From Epiperipatus broadwayi (Eukaryota; Onychophora; Udeonychophora; Euonychophora; Peripatidae), in assembly GCA_028023455.1 (NCBI GenBank), contig JAQFVV010000232.1, forward strand, positions 62,001 to 126,000: a stretch of 64,000 nt of DNA, written 5' to 3'. This document shows, one piece after another, positions 60,664 through 64,000 of this stretch (its first letter is position 1; the number at the start of each line of letters is the position of its first letter). The position numbers and the translations under genes were made by a program. The notes beneath the pieces were generated by a model that had not been told where the DNA came from, made no database searches, and saw only the letters and a program-made list of their open reading frames with translations.

Positions 60664-61300
60664 GTTAGTGTTTCTAATATAAAGCTTTTTTTCTACCTAT
60701 TTAATATTATCGCTACTATATAAACGACTAAAAAAAATGTGAAAGAAAGAATTATATATGTTTAAAAACAAAAAAACATTTGATTACCTGGAAATTTAAA
60801 AAAAAAAATTCTCTGGGCCCCCATTTAACTAGTTAGTTATAATTCCACTTTTATTTATTATTGTTTTAAATTGTGCGATTCGCTTTTATTTTTTTTGTAC
60901 AATGCGAACATGGAATACTTGCCTGATTAGAACTTAATTCTTCTTCCCTTGTGGAAACAAAGAGTTCTAAATTTTCTTTTTTTTTTTAAATTTTAACTTT
61001 TTTACTGAGATTTTTTGCAGGTGAGGGGGGATAACTATCACTTTCATCTAAGCTAATATTTTGAGGTCTCCTGCTTCTCTTTGCTTTCTTGGGTCTGCCT
61101 ATTTTTCTTCTGATTTCCGAGGTGGAATCTGATACTGGGTCAATGGTCAGAGGTAAGATAATCCATTACTTCCAGTGATGTCTTATTTAAGATAATATCT
61201 TGATTTATGCTCTCATTATTTTCTTTTGGGCTGATATTTTTATTCTCATCCGGTGTTGGATTGTTGTCACTTTGTTGATTTATCCGTGGACATTGGTGCG
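60664..61300 (-). other. LINE-3 ORF1 C-terminal/inter-ORF region, decayed
   Basis: A/T-rich with a basic Lys/Arg/Ser-type reading on the minus strand near 61100 (nuclear-signal-like). No continuous frame. By position this is the end of ORF1 and the inter-ORF gap. Confidence 0.4.
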
Positions 61301-61309
61301 TTGGAGATA

Positions 61310-62240
61310 AATTTTAAATTGCAGTTTTTGCAATATACTTTTGGACAATTGTGAATTAGATGGCCATGCTGTTTACAGTGAAAACACAGGCTTTAAACCA
61401 TTGATTGACAGAAACAATGTAATTTCTTGATCCATTACAAGTGATGGTATGTCCATTGGTTTAATATTTTCATTAAGTTTTATTTTGAATTTATAGCTAT
61501 TACTATGTATCAGAACTGATGTATTACTATGATACATAGGTTGGAAATCAAGTATTTCACCAAATGGTTTCATCATTTTTATAAAATCTACTTTTTGATA
61601 TCCTAGATAAGTGTTTTTTATTATACCTGTTACAATACGATTTCTGGTGGGGTCAATTGCTACTAGTGCATAATTATTCAATGTCTTTTGATTATCTTTA
61701 AAATTGTTTTTTTGCATTTCTGTTTGAAATTCTATTATAACATACCTAGAGTTAAGATGATTTGCTATACAGGTAATGTATGGCCATATTTTTTCCTAGT
61801 AAATAGGTCAAAAAGCAATTCTTTGGTAAATTTAAATAACAAACAATTCTGATCGGTTATAGCTAATATTGATCGATTTGTAAAAAAACCATTTAAATGT
61901 CAGAAATAGATCTTTCGGAACGGTCAAATTAAAGTGTTCAGATATTTTTTCTAAACTAGACTCATCCCAGCTTTCTTCGTACATACTTTCACATTCATTA
62001 TTGTTTGCTGTAAAAAGATCTAATTTGCTAATATCCTTTTCTGTCGATCGATGAAAGTGGTGTTAAAACTTCATTGTTGTTTGTGGCTGTTTCTATTTTC
62101 TTGGTTTTATTTTGATCACTTTTGATTATTTCTGCATATGTTGAATTGTTTTAAAGCACGTTTCTTCACTGGGAATCACCATATTGGAGACATGCAATCA
62201 AATGCTGTTTCTTTCCTAGCTGAAATTTGACTAATTCTTT
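61310..62240 (-). pseudogene. LINE-3 ORF1 with CCHC zinc knuckle, frameshifted
   Basis: The N-terminal part is read at 62040-61870 (SKLDLFTANNNECESMYEES, then ISEHFNLTVPKDLFLTFKWF). Frame 61373-61717 gives MQKNNFKDNQKTLNNYALVA, VDFIKMMKPFGEILDFQ (RRM-like) and MDIPSLVMDQEITLFLSING. A frameshift near 61385 leads to CFHCKQHGHLIHNC, a complete C-x2-C-x4-H-x4-C knuckle, then VYCKNC. This is the best-preserved zinc knuckle of the three LINE copies and anchors the reading of the other two. The role would be RNA packaging. Confidence 0.7.
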
Positions 62241-62344
62241 TCTTTTTTAATTCTATAAACGTACACTTAGTGTTTATATATAATCACAATATGTAACATT
62301 TGCAAAACCTGAGTTAAAAATTGCTTACTGAGTTTTCCTCTTAA

Positions 62345-62795
62345 GCCAATGAACTTGGCATGTGATGTGCTGTATTATGGCTTCTCCTTAAACGAAGTCA
62401 AGAATATCTCAGCAATTATGCCCAGATAAACCTGTTAGCCACTTTATTTTACATTCCCCACTCTAAATTTACCCATAATCTGCTCTATCCCATTTCTACA
62501 ACATAATCTTTGTCAACTCTATAACCTTTATATCTAAATCCCCCTTATCTTTTCCCAAACCCAGCATAAAAACCAATAATTCACTTTCTGTATAATTACT
62601 CTTTTCATATTTATTTTTCCACAACTTCATTATATGTACCCTTTCTGTTGTCAAACATTTACATTCAATTAACAAATGCCTAGTATTTTCAATTCCTTCC
62701 TTATATAATTTACAAAATAAATCACCCATATTTTTCCATTTACATGTATATTCTTTTGTAGCTAAAGATCCCGTTCGAGCTTTAAACAACAACAA
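62345..62795 (-). mobile_element. LINE 3' fragment, copy 3 of the 19.5-kb family
   Basis: The minus frame 62496-62795 starts MLLFKARTGSLATKEYTCKW and continues with GDLFCKLYKEGIENTRHLLIECK. Compared with copy 1 the second Cys of C-x2-C is Tyr here. The 3' UTR ends at about 62350 with the same sequence as the copies at 19.85 and 20.70 kb. The fragment is 5'-truncated at a trinucleotide repeat where the next element begins. Confidence 0.8.
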
Positions 62796-62832
62796 CAGCT
62801 GCTGCTGCTACTGCTACTACTACTACTACTAC
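62786..62832. repeat. Trinucleotide microsatellite at a LINE 5' end
   Basis: (aac)n, (agc/tgc)n and (tac)n between the truncated LINE fragment and the 5' leader of the young LINE on the + strand. Confidence 0.85.
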
Positions 62833-62887
62833 CGGTGTAAAGACGTGTTTACTTGTTCTCTTGATTTTTTAACTTTTTAAATTTTTA

Positions 62888-63793
62888 ATGATGGATTCAT
62901 GTTCTATTTGTAAAGAACTTTTACCAAAAAATGGTAATTTCGTATCCTGCTTTGGTTGTACGTCTGGTATGCACTTTGCATGCGCATCATTGAGTGATAC
63001 TACTTACCAAAGAATGTCTATAAAAAAGAAGCAAGAATGGAGGTGTGCTGCTTGTAGAGTTAGTTTTTCTAAGGCTAGTGATGTTTTGGATTCATCTATG
63101 ACTGCTAAAAATTCACCTGATTTAATTTTGGAGGAAATTTTGGATAAATTAAAATTATTGCCGGTGATTCACAACACAATTTCAGAATTATCTCAAGCAG
63201 TTGCTAATTTACGGACAGAAGTTATTTCTTTACGTGAAAATGTGGATCGGAATAATCAAGAAATAATTCATCTTTCTAATTCTTGTACTTTAAATGAGAA
63301 TGAGATTTTGTTACTGAAAGATAAATTACATTCTATGGAACGATTTAATCTGGATCATGAAGTTGAAATACAGGGTTTGCCTTTTCAAGAAAATGAAAAT
63401 TTGCCGTTAATTTTAACTAACATGGCGGACAAGTTCGGTGTTTCAGATGTCACTATTGATTTGGAAAACGTTTTTCATACAAAAAATAAATCAGGAGCTC
63501 CAGGTTTTGTTGTAGCTCGATTTAAATCACGAAATTCTGCCATACAGTTTTTAATTAAAAAAAAATCTGTTTTAACAGTTTCTCAAATTTTACCTGGGGT
63601 TAATAATAACAAACGTATTTATATTAATCAGCGTTTGACTCCATTCAATAGAAGGCTTTTATGGTTGGCGAAACAGAAGTTACGTTCTGGTCAAGGTTTT
63701 GCTTTCATTCATAATGGATCAGTGTATGTGAGAAAAGATTATAATTCTCCTCGTGTTTTAATTAGAAATGAAAGTGATTTGGAGTCATTCTGA
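62888..63793 (+). CDS. LINE ORF1: PHD finger, coiled coil, FP/RRM-like protein, intact
   Basis: A 301-residue open frame with no breaks. Residues 5-56 form a C4HC3 PHD finger (C5, C8, C21, C24, H29, C32, C53, C56). About 78-155 is a coiled coil. Residues about 157-301 form an RRM-like region followed by a C-terminal block (INQRLTPFNRRLLWLAKQKL and YVRKDYNSPRVLIRN), as in the FP-type nucleic-acid-binding domain found in ORF1 of CR1/Jockey-type LINEs. It should bind element RNA as a trimer or oligomer. ORF2 follows after 12 bases. The ATG at 62888 is followed at once by a second Met codon; either could start. This is the only long intact gene in the window, implying recent insertion. Confidence 0.85.
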   Translation: MMDSCSICKELLPKNGNFVSCFGCTSGMHFACASLSDTTYQRMSIKKKQEWRCAACRVSFSKASDVLDSSMTAKNSPDLILEEILDKLKLLPVIHNTISELSQAVANLRTEVISLRENVDRNNQEIIHLSNSCTLNENEILLLKDKLHSMERFNLDHEVEIQGLPFQENENLPLILTNMADKFGVSDVTIDLENVFHTKNKSGAPGFVVARFKSRNSAIQFLIKKKSVLTVSQILPGVNNNKRIYINQRLTPFNRRLLWLAKQKLRSGQGFAFIHNGSVYVRKDYNSPRVLIRNESDLESF

Positions 63794-63805
63794 AATTTAT
63801 TTATT

Positions 63806-63982
63806 ATGATAAATTCTGATTTGATTTCTCAGGTAAAAGATTTTGCTTCACTTAAATTATTTCATTTAAATATATGTAGCATTAGATGTCATTTTGATGA
63901 ACTTGTAGTTTATTTAAATAATTTTCCTTTATTTCATTTTGATATAATTGTTTTAACGGAAACTTGTAGTTTATTTAAATAA
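63806..63982 (+). pseudogene. LINE ORF2 start (AP-endonuclease N-terminus), broken
   Basis: Beginning MINSDLISQVKDFASLKLFH, the frame has LNICSIR (catalytic Asn block) and FDIIVLTET (catalytic Glu block), the usual start of a CR1/Jockey-type endonuclease. Directly after TET the frame enters a repeated 61-bp segment and stops at 63980-63982. The window ends 18 bases later, so whether ORF2 resumes cannot be seen. Confidence 0.75.
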
Positions 63983-64000
63983 TTTTCCTTTATTTCATTT
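63901..64000. repeat. 61-bp tandem duplication truncating ORF2, open at the window end
   Basis: acttgtagtttatttaaata at 63901 recurs at 63962 and the copy is identical to the window end. It may be a true duplication, the start of a longer array, or an assembly error at a contig edge. Confidence 0.9.

Larger units (their letters stand above)
55277..62250 (-). mobile_element. LINE-3 of this window: L1/Tx1-like retrotransposon split by an hAT element
   Basis: The minus strand from 62.25 kb carries ORF1 (with CCHC), AP-endonuclease (60.66-59.75 kb), then an hAT insertion (58227-59743). RT (57.99-56.25 kb), a Cys tail (56.14-55.82 kb) and a long A/T-rich 3' UTR with AATAAA (complement at 55290-55295) follow. 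Without the hAT the element is about 5.4 kb. It resembles LINE-2 in domain motifs (VPFLKK, thumb, tail) but is far more AT-rich. Frameshifts are present in each ORF. Confidence 0.85.

Overview
The window is AT-rich, intron-like eukaryotic DNA. There are no operons, ribosome binding sites or dense ORFs. It holds many decayed retrotransposons and DNA transposons: apurinic-type LINEs with ORF1 and ORF2, a Penelope-like element, hAT and Tigger/pogo remnants, and foldback repeats. This mix and the base composition suggest an AT-rich invertebrate animal, probably an arthropod, but the sequence alone does not settle the taxon. All family names are read from motifs; no search was run. Layout: 1-6.5 kb is low-complexity flank with a 12-bp-flanked foldback element (family A, 3.0-3.3 kb), one good host-exon candidate (4514-4618, + strand) and a family B repeat (5.2-5.9 kb). 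6.58-12.49 kb and 13.54-19.47 kb are two nearly full-length but broken minus-strand LINEs of L1/Tx1-like type (ORF1 with RNA-binding/CCHC region, AP-endonuclease, reverse transcriptase, C-x2-C-x8-H-x4-C tail). 19.47-20.70 kb holds two head-to-tail 3' fragments of another LINE (+ strand). 20.70-22.11 kb is an ORF1-like piece triplicated with a 385-bp period. 25.1-26.9 kb and 32.0-37.1 kb are two copies of one 1.7-kb repeat (family C). The second copy is split by a 2-kb segment and by a Tigger-like transposon that itself holds a small palindrome. 27.4-28.5 kb is a Gag-like pseudogene and 31.1-31.6 kb a coiled-coil LINE-ORF1-like fragment (both minus). 37.1-38.35 kb is a Penelope-like element (RT plus GIY-YIG, +). 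38.35-46.8 kb is an AT-rich desert ending in a second small exon candidate (46806). 48.0-49.6, 52.4-53.6 and 53.8-55.1 kb are further family A and B composites. 55.25-62.25 kb is a third minus-strand LINE, split by a 1517-bp hAT element with a perfect 8-bp target duplication. 62.34-62.80 kb is another LINE 3' fragment (minus). At 62.8 kb to the window end a young LINE starts on the + strand. Its ORF1 (301 aa, PHD finger, coiled coil, FP/RRM-like domain) is the only clearly intact long gene here. ORF2 begins 12 bases later and is broken by a 61-bp duplication. The most unusual signal is family A: three copies, 0.24-1.56 kb long, each flanked by a 12-bp direct repeat (0 or 1 mismatch). They are built from ~400-450-bp units arranged first head-to-tail and then inverted. 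Family B shares this architecture. A second theme is local tandem duplication inside dead LINEs (units of 53, 61, 66, 74, 176, ~360, 385 and 625 bp).
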